Below, piece after piece: positions 8,400 to 17,029 of a stretch of DNA of 64,000 nt; position 1 is the stretch's first letter, and every line of letters starts with the position of its first letter. The notes below the pieces were generated by a model, which worked only from the letters and a program-made list of their open reading frames with translations, was not told where the DNA came from and ran no database searches. This DNA is from JAGRGG01 sp965217265 (GTDB taxonomy: Bacteria; Pseudomonadota; Alphaproteobacteria; Geminicoccales; Geminicoccaceae), in the NCBI GenBank assembly GCA_965217265.1, contig CBDCHP010000006.1, positions 1-64,000 on the forward strand, read 5' to 3'. The position numbers and the translations under genes were made by a program.

Positions 8400-10355
8400 T
8401 CAGGCGGTCGCCGGCACAGAGGCTTGGGTTGCCGGGCGTGGGCCACTCGAACGGAGGCTAACCTGCTTCGCGACGAGGCTGTCGATGCGGTTGGCGGCGA
8501 GCGGCATGCTCACGTGAAAGCCCTGGATGAGATCGCAGCCGGCCTCGATCAGGGCCTGCAACTGGTCCTCGCGCTCGATTCCCTCGGCGCAGACGACGAG
8601 GCCCAGTTCGTGGCCGAGGCGAACGATCGTACGCACGATCGCCAGCGCGTGGCTCGAATTGTCGAGACGTTTAATGAACGACTGGTCAATCTTGATCTTG
8701 TCGAAGGGAAACACCTGCAGGTAGCCCAAGCCCGCGTAGCCGGTGCCAAAATCGTCGAGCGCCAAGCGAAAGCCCATCCGGCGCAGCTTGGTCAGGATGT
8801 CAAGCGTCGCCGAACTGTCGTCCATCAAGGCGCTCTCGGTGATCTCCAGTTCGATGCGCGTCGGATCGCAACCGGTCTTGACGACGAGCCGTTCCAGGTC
8901 GTCGAGAAAGCCGGGGTGGCGGATCTGGACCGGCGACAGGTTGACGGCGATGCGCAAGTCGCCCCAGCGGCCTAAATTGGCGGCGGCCTGGACGAAGACG
9001 AAGCGGCCGAGGTCGTGGATCAGGCCCGTCCGCTCGGCGAGCGGGATGAACGTCCCGGGTGACACGGTGCCGAGCGACGGGTGGCGCCAGCGGACGAGCG
9101 CCTCGACGGCCGTGATCCGCTTGGCGTGCAAGCAGAGCAGCGGTTGGTAGGCGAGGCTCAGCGTCTCCGCCTCGATCGCCCGCTTCAGTTCCTCCTCAAG
9201 CCGCCGCGCCTGAACAGTTCCGGCTTCCATCGTATCGTCGAAGGTGCGGCCCTTGACCGCTGCCTTACGGGCGTGGCGCCGCGCCAGTTGGGCGCGGCGC
9301 AGGCAGGTCTCGGGCACGTCCTTGCTATCGACGGTGATGTAACGCCCGTAGCTCACGCTGATGCCGAGCCTGCCTTCGGCGAGGTCCAGCGGCCGCTCCA
9401 GAGCAGCAGCACACACAGCGCCCAGGTCTTTCCCGGCGGCATCGACTCCTTGGAGTAGCACCACGAACCTGTCGCCCGACGGACGGGCCAGCACGCCTCC
9501 TTCGGGCAGACAGGCCCGCAAACGCTCGGCCGAGCGGCGGATGACCTCGTCGCCGACCGCGCTGCCGTAGGTCTCGTTGATGCCGCTCAGCCGGTCAATA
9601 TCGATGTCGATGACGGTGCAGGGCGCCGACGGCGTCGTGCGGGCGAGTGCTGCCTTCAGCTTCTCGATCAGCGCGGCGCGGTTGGAACAGCCCGTCAGCG
9701 CGTCGTGCGCGCTCAAGAAGCGAAGCCGCTTCTCGCTTTCGACGAAGGCGGTGACGTCGCTCGCCGTGCCGACATAGCCGGTGGGCGTGCCATCGGGTCC
9801 GCGGACCGGCACGGCCGCGAGGCGGATGTGCTGTTTGCCCCCGTCCGCCGCTTGCCAGCCCATGTCGACGTCGCGCAGCGGGCGCCCGCCGGCGCTCGCC
9901 AGGATCAGCGCCTGCTTCAGACCCGCCGCGAACGTGGCCTGCGGCAGCTCGTCCCAGCGGCGACCAAGCACGGCGTCGATGGGCAAGCCCAAGATTTGCA
10001 AGAGATCGTCGTCGATGAGGGTGAGGCGAAGCATGGGATCGGCCTCCCAGCCAACGTCGCCCACCGGCATGATCGGCGCCCGTGCGGCCGCGGCCGTCGC
10101 CCGCTCGACGCGGCGTCGGTCTCCTCGCCGCACCATCAGGACGCCGGCGGCCAGAGCAACGATGATTGCGCCGCCGCCCAGCGTCACGGGCAGGGCCGGC
10201 GCCTGAAACCACGCCAATAACGGTGCCGGCAGCGATTGACCGCCCATCACCCACGCCAATGCCGACGTGCCAAGGGCAACGATCGCCGCCGTGGCGGGTC
10301 GCCAGACGCGACGAACGAACTGGCGGACCTTGGATGGATGGAGCTCGGCGGCCAT
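8400..10355 (-). CDS. PAS–GGDEF–EAL cyclic-di-GMP protein with degenerate GGDEF
   Basis: 651 residues. Two membrane segments lie within about residues 20-70, then a PAS-like domain (about 100-225), a GGDEF domain whose signature reads SGDRF (near residue 292) instead of GGDEF, and an EAL domain. The EAL motif (VEALVRWRHP, near 415) and loop 6 (DDFGTGYAGLGYL, near 531) are intact, with KIDQSFIK following. The expected activity is therefore c-di-GMP phosphodiesterase, with the GGDEF part catalytically dead or serving as a GTP/regulatory site. The protein is anchored in the inner membrane. It is a single-gene unit, and its control of motility is a reasonable but unproven guess in a flagellated cell. 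Confidence 0.92.
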   Translation of the reverse strand: MAAELHPSKVRQFVRRVWRPATAAIVALGTSALAWVMGGQSLPAPLLAWFQAPALPVTLGGGAIIVALAAGVLMVRRGDRRRVERATAAAARAPIMPVGDVGWEADPMLRLTLIDDDLLQILGLPIDAVLGRRWDELPQATFAAGLKQALILASAGGRPLRDVDMGWQAADGGKQHIRLAAVPVRGPDGTPTGYVGTASDVTAFVESEKRLRFLSAHDALTGCSNRAALIEKLKAALARTTPSAPCTVIDIDIDRLSGINETYGSAVGDEVIRRSAERLRACLPEGGVLARPSGDRFVVLLQGVDAAGKDLGAVCAAALERPLDLAEGRLGISVSYGRYITVDSKDVPETCLRRAQLARRHARKAAVKGRTFDDTMEAGTVQARRLEEELKRAIEAETLSLAYQPLLCLHAKRITAVEALVRWRHPSLGTVSPGTFIPLAERTGLIHDLGRFVFVQAAANLGRWGDLRIAVNLSPVQIRHPGFLDDLERLVVKTGCDPTRIELEITESALMDDSSATLDILTKLRRMGFRLALDDFGTGYAGLGYLQVFPFDKIKIDQSFIKRLDNSSHALAIVRTIVRLGHELGLVVCAEGIEREDQLQALIEAGCDLIQGFHVSMPLAANRIDSLVAKQVSLRSSGPRPATQASVPATA

Positions 10356-10456
10356 GAGGTGTTATCGTCTCCACGTATTTGAGACGCCAACCCTAGCCGA
10401 CGGTCGTTAACCGGGCGTAAACGCCCTGCACTTCGTTCGAAGATCGACAGGCTCTG

Positions 10457-11101
10457 TCAATCGTCGGGATAACCGAAGATCTTCGGATCGCGCCAGCGAA
10501 ACACGGTGCGATCGAAGGTGAGGTTCGTCTGAAGATCGTCCAGGACAATCTGCGTCGTCAGGCCTTGCGGATCGACCAGGGACCAGCCGCGCAGCGCGAA
10601 CGGGTTCTTTGAGAAGACTAGGGTGACGCTGCCCTGATCCCGATTTTGGCGACGCACGATGCGGACCACGATCTGGTTGTTCTGGTCGGCGACGCCGGTG
10701 ACCTCGATGTCGCCCGAGAACTGGATCGGGTCGTCGAGCAGGATGCCGAGCGGGGTCTGGGAGATCGGCAGGACCGTCACCTGCTTGATGCTGCCGTTGT
10801 AGTAGATCAAGCGCCAATCGCCGGGGGCGATGAGAAGAAGCTTGGACGGCGGGGCGTAGTCGAACCGCAACCGCCCCGGCCGCGAGACGAAGACCTCGCC
10901 CTGGCTCTGCGCCCCGTTCTGCGCGATCTGGGTGAAGCGCGCCTTGAAGTTGTTGAGGCCGTTCAAGTAGCGCTCGACCGCCCGCACGATCTCGCCGGCG
11001 TTGGCGGCCTGGGCCAAGCCGGACGACGGGCGGGCGAGCGCCGCCAGCGCCATCGCCAGAACAAGCTTGCGCCGCGTCGGGCGCCATCGTCGATCAGTCA
11101 T
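10457..11101 (-). CDS. lolA: Outer-membrane lipoprotein carrier protein LolA family
   Basis: 214 residues with an N-terminal signal peptide (RRKLVLAMALAALARPSSGLA). The mature part matches LolA: YLNGLNNFKARFTQIAQNG, PGRLRFDYAPPSKLLLIAPG and FSGDIEVTGV. LolA is the periplasmic chaperone that carries lipoproteins from LolCDE to the outer membrane. The start ATG overlaps the ftsK stop by 8 nt (ATGACTGA), so the two genes are translationally coupled, which is the usual alphaproteobacterial order. Confidence 0.93.
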   Translation of the reverse strand: MTDRRWRPTRRKLVLAMALAALARPSSGLAQAANAGEIVRAVERYLNGLNNFKARFTQIAQNGAQSQGEVFVSRPGRLRFDYAPPSKLLLIAPGDWRLIYYNGSIKQVTVLPISQTPLGILLDDPIQFSGDIEVTGVADQNNQIVVRIVRRQNRDQGSVTLVFSKNPFALRGWSLVDPQGLTTQIVLDDLQTNLTFDRTVFRWRDPKIFGYPDD

Positions 11102-13664
11102 CGTCCGTCCTGTCCGTTCCGTCGATCCCGCCGCGGCCCATCAAGACCTGCCGCCGCCCAACGTGGTCGGCGCGGCTGATCAGACCTTCGTCCTCCATCC
11201 GCTCGATCAGTTTGGCGGCGGTGTTGTAGCCGATGCTCAGCTTGCGTTGCAGGTAGGACGTGGACGCCTTGCCGTCGCGGGCGACAACTTGCACCGCTTG
11301 ATGGTAAGTGTCGTCGCCGCCGTCGGGGGAGGGTCCCGCCGCGGTCTCGCTTTCGCCATCATCGGAGCCCGCCTCGCTCGTCACCTCGTCGATATAGTCC
11401 GGTTCCCCCTGCGCGCGAAGATGCTTGACCACGGATTCAACCTCGTCATCGGTGACGAGCGGCCCGTGGATGCGCAAGATGCGATCGCCCGGCATCATGT
11501 AGAGCATGTCGCCCTGGCCGAGTAGTTGCTCGGCGCCGGGCTCGCCCAGGATCGTCCGGCTGTCGATCTTGGAGCTGACGCGAAAGCTGATCCTGGAGGG
11601 CAGGTTCGCCTTGATGACGCCGGTCAGCACGTCGACCGAGGGGCGCTGGGTCGCGACGATCAGGTGGATGCCGGCGGCGCGCGCCTTTTGGCTCAGGCGC
11701 TGGATCGCGTTCTCGATCTCCTTGCCCGCCGTGAGCATCAGATCCGCCACCTCGTCGACGATGACGACGATGAGCGGCAACGGCGTCATGTCGATCGGCT
11801 GGTCCTCGATGATCGGCTGGCCCGAGCCCGGATCGAAGCCGGTGCGCACCCGGCGGGTGAGCGTCTCGCCGCGGCCCCGGGCGGCGGCGACGCGGTGGTT
11901 GAAGGTGAAGATGTCGCGCACGCCCAGATGGTTCATCAGCCGGTAGCGCTCGTCCATCTGTCGCACGACCCACTTGAGCGCGACGACGGCCTTGTGCGGC
12001 TCGGTGACGACGGGGGCGAGCAGGTGCGGGATGTCCTCGTAGACCGAGAGCTCGACCACCTTCGGGTCGATCATGATGATCCGGCAGTCCTCCGGCGGGT
12101 GGCGAAAGAGGAGCGAGAGGATCATCGCGTTGATCGCGACCGACTTGCCCGAGCCGGTGGTGCCGGCGATCAGGAGGTGCGGCATGCGCGCGAGGTCGAC
12201 GACGATGGGCCCGCCCGAGATGTCCTTGCCGAGCGCCAAGGGCAGCCGCGCGTTGGTGGCGCTGAACGCGGGTGCTTCGAGGAGTTCGCGTAAGAAGACG
12301 GTCTCGCGGCGCTCGTTCGGCAGCTCGACGCCGATGATGTTGCGGCCCGGGACGGTCGCGACGCGGACCGAGAGCGCGCACAACGACCGCGCGATGTCGT
12401 CGGCGAGGCTGATGACCCGCTGCGAGCGCGTGCCGGGGGCCGGCTCCAACTCGTGCAGGGTGATGACCGGCCCCTGCTTCACGTCGGTGATCTGGCCGCG
12501 GACGCCGAAATCGTCGAGGACGGTCTCCAGGCGTGCCGAGGTCTGGGCCAGCACCTCCTTGCTCTCGCCGGCCGCACGGCGCTTGGGCGGCGCGCTCAGC
12601 ATGGCGAGCACCGGTCGGGCGAAGTCGCCGAGGGTATGACGGGCGTACGGCGGGTTCCTGTTCACGTCCTCCCGGCCGTCGTCGTCCAGGTCGGCGTCCA
12701 GAACGCGCGCGCGCCCGAGCGGCTCTCGCGGCGGGGCCGGGCGTGCAGGGATGAGCCGTTCCTCGGCCAGCGTCGGCGCCCGGCGCGTCGCCTCGTCTCC
12801 GGCGGCGGGCGTTGCCGCCGGCGTCTCTCGGACGACGGGGGAGGTGCGCCGGCGTCGCGTGGCCGTCGCCGCCGGTTCGTCGGCGGGCGGGGCATCGGCG
12901 CCCGCGAACCAGCCGCGGGCGCGGGCGAGAAGGGTTTGTAACGGCCCGCCGTCATCGGTTGATGGCGGCGACGCGGGTGGGGGCGCTTCGCCTCGCGCCC
13001 GCAGCCGCTCCATGCCTGAGCGCGCCACCCGGCTTGAGGCGAGCTTCGCGTCGCCGACGGCGCGGCTTAAGCGCCGCCCGGCCCAGGACGAACCGCGGGC
13101 GAGGCGGCCGAGCGCCCACAGGCCCTCCACCCAGCGCAGCCCGAGCGCGGTGATTGAGAGGACGACGGCCGCCGCCAAAGTGAGCCAGAAATAGAGCGCC
13201 GGCGGCAGGGCCTCGACGAGGAAGGCCGCCTGGACGTCGCCCAGCACCCCGCCAAGGCCGACCGCGTGGGGCCAAGCGTCGGGGGCCGGTCGGGCGGCGA
13301 GAAAGGCCGCGAGCGCCATCAAGGCGAGCGGGAGGGCCACGATCGAGAGCCAGAGGAGCGGCAGCGGCCAAGCGAGGCCCAAGCGCAAGCCCCAGGCGAG
13401 TGCTGCGAGGGGCAAGAGCCACGCGCCGTAGCCCAAGGACTGAAAGAGGATGTCGGCCAGGACGGCGCCCATGCTTCCGGCCGGGTTGCCGACTGCCGCG
13501 TTCGAGGCGGTGCTGAGGGAAGGGTCGTTCGCGTCGAAGCCGTAGAGCGCCGTGACGAGAAACAGGCCCGCCGCCACGAGGCAGAGGCCGCCCAGGCGCT
13601 TGAGCGCCGCCACGAGCCACGCGCTCAAGCCGTGACGCTCGGTGTCGAACAGCGAGGTTGCCAT
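11094..13664 (-). CDS. ftsK: DNA translocase FtsK
   Basis: 856 residues starting at ATG 13662-13664 with a strong AGGAGCGACG leader. An open frame continues upstream into the aminotransferase gene but is antisense-like noise. Four hydrophobic segments occupy about residues 15-180. A Pro/Ala/Arg-rich linker follows, then the alpha/beta motor with Walker A GTTGSGKS (about 499-506) and the DPKVVELSVYEDIPHLL motif, and finally a C-terminal gamma winged helix (LIERMEDEGLISRADHVGRR). FtsK pumps chromosome ends through the division septum and activates XerCD at dif. It lies between the dapC-like gene (11-nt gap) and lolA. Confidence 0.96.
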   Translation of the reverse strand: MATSLFDTERHGLSAWLVAALKRLGGLCLVAAGLFLVTALYGFDANDPSLSTASNAAVGNPAGSMGAVLADILFQSLGYGAWLLPLAALAWGLRLGLAWPLPLLWLSIVALPLALMALAAFLAARPAPDAWPHAVGLGGVLGDVQAAFLVEALPPALYFWLTLAAAVVLSITALGLRWVEGLWALGRLARGSSWAGRRLSRAVGDAKLASSRVARSGMERLRARGEAPPPASPPSTDDGGPLQTLLARARGWFAGADAPPADEPAATATRRRRTSPVVRETPAATPAAGDEATRRAPTLAEERLIPARPAPPREPLGRARVLDADLDDDGREDVNRNPPYARHTLGDFARPVLAMLSAPPKRRAAGESKEVLAQTSARLETVLDDFGVRGQITDVKQGPVITLHELEPAPGTRSQRVISLADDIARSLCALSVRVATVPGRNIIGVELPNERRETVFLRELLEAPAFSATNARLPLALGKDISGGPIVVDLARMPHLLIAGTTGSGKSVAINAMILSLLFRHPPEDCRIIMIDPKVVELSVYEDIPHLLAPVVTEPHKAVVALKWVVRQMDERYRLMNHLGVRDIFTFNHRVAAARGRGETLTRRVRTGFDPGSGQPIIEDQPIDMTPLPLIVVIVDEVADLMLTAGKEIENAIQRLSQKARAAGIHLIVATQRPSVDVLTGVIKANLPSRISFRVSSKIDSRTILGEPGAEQLLGQGDMLYMMPGDRILRIHGPLVTDDEVESVVKHLRAQGEPDYIDEVTSEAGSDDGESETAAGPSPDGGDDTYHQAVQVVARDGKASTSYLQRKLSIGYNTAAKLIERMEDEGLISRADHVGRRQVLMGRGGIDGTDRTDDD

Positions 13665-13675
13665 CGTCGCTCCTG

Positions 13676-14875
13676 TCAGGTTGTCCCTGGCCCCAAGGTC
13701 GATACCAGCCGTTCGAGCGCGTCCTCGATCAGCGGCTCGTCGTGGACCAGGGCGAGGCGGATATAGGCGTGGCCGGGGTCGGGGGACTGGCCCGGCGGCA
13801 CGAGATAGGAGCCGGGCAGGACCCGAAGCGCCGCCTCTTGCCACAAGCGTTTCGTCGCCCCAACCCCGTCGCCGACGTCGAGCCAGAGGAAGAAGCCGCC
13901 CGGCGGGCGATAAAAGCCGAAGCGGCCGGTGAGCCACCGCGCGGCGATGTCGAGCTTTGCCCGATAGCGTGCGCGGTTGGCGACGACGTGCGCCTCGTCC
14001 TCCCAGAGTGCCGTGGCGGCGGCGATGAGCGGCAGGGGCTGGACCGCGGCGGCGTAGGCACGCAACTTCAGGTAGGGGCGCAGGACGTCGGGATCGCCGG
14101 CGATGAAGCCGCTGCGCAAGCCGGCCGCGTTCGAGCGCTTGGAGAGCGAGTTCACAACGACGAGCCGCCCGAGCCCGCCGCCCGAGCGCGCCGCGGCCTC
14201 CAGCCCGCCCGGCGGCGGGGCTTTGTCCCAGATCTCGCTGTAGCACTCGTCGAGGACGAGGAGAAAGCCGTGTTCGCGCGCCAGCGCCAGGACCCGGTCG
14301 AGGTAGGCGGACGACGCCACCGTCCCTTGCGGGTTGGCGGGATTGCACAAGTAGAAGACGGCTGTGCGGGCGAGCAGGTCGGGGGGCAGGGCGTCGAGGT
14401 CGGGCAAGAAGCCCGTCGCCGCCGTCGCCGGCAGCGGCACGGGTTCGGCGCCGGCCATGACGGCGGCACCGTAATAGACGGCGTAGAGGGGACAGGGCAT
14501 CAAGACGGCCTGTATCCTGCCGTCGTCGCGCGCCGCCACCGCGAGCGAGGCCAGCATGAACAGCCCCTCCTTCGTCCCGGCGAGCGGCAGCACCGCTCCC
14601 TCGGGCAGCATCCTCTTGGGGAGGTCGAAGCGGCGTTCAAGCCACGCGACGACGGCGGCGGCGAAGGCCGGCGTCCCGTTCGGCGGCGGATAGCGGTTCC
14701 AGTCGTCCCCGTTCGCGGCGACGGCGGTCCCCAGCAGGGCCGGGGGGGTGTGCTTCGGCTCGCCGATGCCAAGATCGAGCGCCGTGCGGCCGGGTGCGGG
14801 CGCGACGCCTTCCAGAAGGGCCGCGAGCCGTCGAAAAGGAAACTCGCCTAAAGTCGCGACGCGCGGGTTCAACAT
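13676..14875 (-). CDS. PLP-dependent aminotransferase, probable N-succinyldiaminopimelate aminotransferase
   Basis: 399 residues, fold type I class I/II aminotransferase. The PLP Schiff-base lysine sits in VNSLSKRSNAAGLRSG (near residue 245). The substrate/PLP motifs LPLAGTKEGLF, NPANPQGTVAS and LVLDECYSEIW are present. An aminotransferase immediately upstream of ftsK–lolA is typically annotated as DapC (succinyl-diaminopimelate transaminase, lysine and meso-DAP synthesis) in this class, and the N-terminus NPRVATLGEFPFRRL fits that group. Exact substrate specificity cannot be read from the sequence alone. Confidence 0.88.
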   Translation of the reverse strand: MLNPRVATLGEFPFRRLAALLEGVAPAPGRTALDLGIGEPKHTPPALLGTAVAANGDDWNRYPPPNGTPAFAAAVVAWLERRFDLPKRMLPEGAVLPLAGTKEGLFMLASLAVAARDDGRIQAVLMPCPLYAVYYGAAVMAGAEPVPLPATAATGFLPDLDALPPDLLARTAVFYLCNPANPQGTVASSAYLDRVLALAREHGFLLVLDECYSEIWDKAPPPGGLEAAARSGGGLGRLVVVNSLSKRSNAAGLRSGFIAGDPDVLRPYLKLRAYAAAVQPLPLIAAATALWEDEAHVVANRARYRAKLDIAARWLTGRFGFYRPPGGFFLWLDVGDGVGATKRLWQEAALRVLPGSYLVPPGQSPDPGHAYIRLALVHDEPLIEDALERLVSTLGPGTT

Positions 14876-15072
14876 GGTGTGCCATTCATGACGATGTAGT
14901 GTACTGTTCTACTTTAACACCCGTCGGCAAGGTCTCTCAACTGTTGATAAATCCGTCGTTTGTGGCCCGGGTGTCACGTTTGGGGCGGGACAGCCGTCGG
15001 GCGGGGCCAGAGCGTGACGCCGCCGCCACGACGCGCTAGGCTTCGCGCGAACACGGTTGAGAGGATCCGATC

Positions 15073-16119
15073 ATGGCACGGCCGGACGCGCATCTTTCTT
15101 CCGGCTTGAGGCTCGACCGGCGGCGTTGCCTGACGCTCGGAGCGGCCCTACTCGCGGCCGGTCCGTTCCGCCCCGCGTCGGCGCAGGAGTACGCCCTCTT
15201 TCGCCTCGGCACGGGCGGGGTCGCCGGCACCTACTACCCGATCGGTGCCCTCATCGCGAACATCATCAGCAATCCGCCCGGCGGCCGGGCCTGCAAGGAC
15301 GGTGGCAGCTGCGGCGTGCCGGGCCTCATCGCGGTGGCGCAGTCATCGGCGGGCTCGCTCGAGAACATCCAGCGGATCGAGGCCGGTACCTTCGAGGGCG
15401 GCCTCGCCCAGAGCGACGTCGCCTACGCCGCCTACGCCGCGACCGGCCTCTTCGAAGGTGCCGCCCCGGCCGAGAACCTGCGCACGGTCGCCAGCCTCTA
15501 CGTCGAGAGCATGCACGTCGTCGCTGCGAAGGCGGCCGGGATCAAGAGCGTCTCGGCGCTGCGCGGCAAGCGGGTCGCGATCGACGTTCCGGACTCAGGC
15601 ACGCAGCCCGACGCCCGCCTCGTCCTCGACGTGCACGGGCTGCGCCCCACCGACCTCGATCTCGTCGAGACGAGCGGCCTGGAGGCGGCCGCCCTGCTGC
15701 GCGGGGGCAAGCTCGACGCCTTCTTCTACCTCGCCGGCTGGCCGGCACTCTTGGTGAGTGACCTCGCCGACGAAGGCTCAATCCGTCTCCTGCCGATCGA
15801 CAACGACGCCCGGGCCGAGCTTGCCGTGCGCCAGCCCCTGTTCACCGACGACCTGATCCCGTTCGGCGTCTACAAGGACCTGCCGGCGATCGAGACCGTC
15901 GGCATGACGTCGCAATTCCTGGTCTCGGCCAAGCTCGATCCGAACCTCGTTCACGGCATCACCGCGGCACTCTGGCACCCCGCGTCGCGCCTCCTCCTTG
16001 ATCAGGGCCACCCCAAGGCGCGCGAGATCACGCTCGACACGGCGATCGAGGCGTACGGCGTGCCGCTGCACGAGGGGGCGGTGCAGTATTATGAGGAGGC
16101 GGGGGTCGTCGTGCCGTGA
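15073..16119 (+). CDS. TAXI-family TRAP transporter solute-binding protein
   Basis: 348 residues with a Tat-like or Sec signal peptide (RRCLTLGAALLAAGPFRPASA, cleavage near residue 37). The mature protein opens with LGTGGVAGTYYPIGALIAN, the TAXI signature (G-T-Y-Y-P). It continues with QSDVAYAAY and a LRGKRVAIDVPDSGTQ segment. TAXI proteins deliver ligands such as glutamate or dicarboxylates to fused 4TM-12TM TRAP permeases. No permease gene is adjacent, so it is an orphan receptor here or works with a distant one. A GAGAGGATC ribosome site precedes ATG 15073. Its TGA forms the start of a repeat element. Confidence 0.93.
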   Translation: MARPDAHLSSGLRLDRRRCLTLGAALLAAGPFRPASAQEYALFRLGTGGVAGTYYPIGALIANIISNPPGGRACKDGGSCGVPGLIAVAQSSAGSLENIQRIEAGTFEGGLAQSDVAYAAYAATGLFEGAAPAENLRTVASLYVESMHVVAAKAAGIKSVSALRGKRVAIDVPDSGTQPDARLVLDVHGLRPTDLDLVETSGLEAAALLRGGKLDAFFYLAGWPALLVSDLADEGSIRLLPIDNDARAELAVRQPLFTDDLIPFGVYKDLPAIETVGMTSQFLVSAKLDPNLVHGITAALWHPASRLLLDQGHPKAREITLDTAIEAYGVPLHEGAVQYYEEAGVVVP

Positions 16120-16266
16120 ACGCTGCGCGTGCGCTGACGCACGGTCTTTCCCTTTTTTCTTTTTGTCACTTGTTCTCGAACTTGGTATCAACATTGAAGC
16201 TAAACCCCGGCCAAAGTTGCGAAAAAGAAAAAAGAAGACCGCGCGTCAGCGCAGGCGCAAGCGTTC
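16118..16266. repeat. Facing-terminator inverted repeat, copy 4
   Basis: A complete copy of about 149 bp between the convergent TAXI and pgeF genes. The left arm GAACGCTGCGCGTGCGCTGA continues into CGGTCTTTCCCTTTTTTC. The right arm is its near reverse complement and ends GCGCAAGCGTTC. The TGA stops of both genes overlap the element ends by two bases each. Each arm has a local GCGT…ACGC hairpin followed by a T run in the reading direction, i.e. two intrinsic terminators facing each other. Confidence 0.92.
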
Positions 16267-17029
16267 AATTGCCCAGCAGGATCGCCGACAGTTGCAATCC
16301 GTTCGGCCTGCCCCCCTCCAGCGTGGCGCGGCGGTAGCTGAAGAAGCGCTCGGGCTGGCTGAGCGTGTCCTCGTCCAGGTCGTCGATCGCGACGATCCCG
16401 GCCCGCCGCAGCCGGTCCTGGACGTAGCCGGGCAGATCGAAGCGCCGCCGGTCGCCCGGTCCCGGCCCAAAGCGGGGGGCCGAAGTCGGATCGGCGTCGA
16501 GGTAGCGGGCCTCGAACTCCGGTCCGACCTCGTAGCCGGCCTTGCGGATGCAAGGTCCGATCGCGGCCCGTGTTCGGGCGGGCACGGCACCCAAACCCGC
16601 CATCGCCCTGAGCGTCGCCTCCAGGATACCGTTCAGCGCCCCTTGCCAGCCGGCGTGCGCCGCCGCGACCACGCGCGCGTCCGGGTCGGCAAACAGGACC
16701 GGCACGCAGTCCGCCGTCGTGACGCCGAGCACAAGCCCCGGCGCGTCCGTCGCCAGGGCGTCGGCCTCGATCGGTGCGTCGGGCGGGAACGGAGTCGAGA
16801 CGACGTGGCAATAGCTCCCATGCACCTGACGCGCCACGAGGGGTATCGCGGGCGAGACGCCGAGATCGGCCGCGATGCGTGCGCGGTTGGCGAGCGCGTT
16901 ATCGCGCTCCCCGGCGTGCTTCAGCCCGACGTTCAGGCCGGCGAAGTCGCCTTGGCTCACCCCGCCCTCGCGGCCGTAGAAGCCGTGCCGCACCCCCGGC
17001 AGGCGAAGGAGGTCCGACTCAAGCCGCAC
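16265..17029 (-). CDS. pgeF: Peptidoglycan editing factor PgeF (laccase-domain / YfiH family)
   Basis: 254 residues beginning with a GTG at 17027-17029 that overlaps the end of the midA-like gene by 11 nt. Family motifs include GVRHGFYGREGG, VHGSYCHVV, TTADCVPVLF (Cys/His metal site), AAAHAGWQGALNG and AIGPCIRKAGYEV. PgeF removes L-Ser-containing mis-incorporated peptides from peptidoglycan precursors. Homologues have also been reported as purine nucleoside phosphorylases. The lgt–midA–pgeF order supports the call. Confidence 0.94.
   Translation of the reverse strand: MRLESDLLRLPGVRHGFYGREGGVSQGDFAGLNVGLKHAGERDNALANRARIAADLGVSPAIPLVARQVHGSYCHVVSTPFPPDAPIEADALATDAPGLVLGVTTADCVPVLFADPDARVVAAAHAGWQGALNGILEATLRAMAGLGAVPARTRAAIGPCIRKAGYEVGPEFEARYLDADPTSAPRFGPGPGDRRRFDLPGYVQDRLRRAGIVAIDDLDEDTLSQPERFFSYRRATLEGGRPNGLQLSAILLGN

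Noticed and set aside
13665..14348. A 228-residue N-terminal extension of FtsK
   Set aside because: It lies within the aminotransferase gene in another frame; a good ribosome site precedes ATG 13664.
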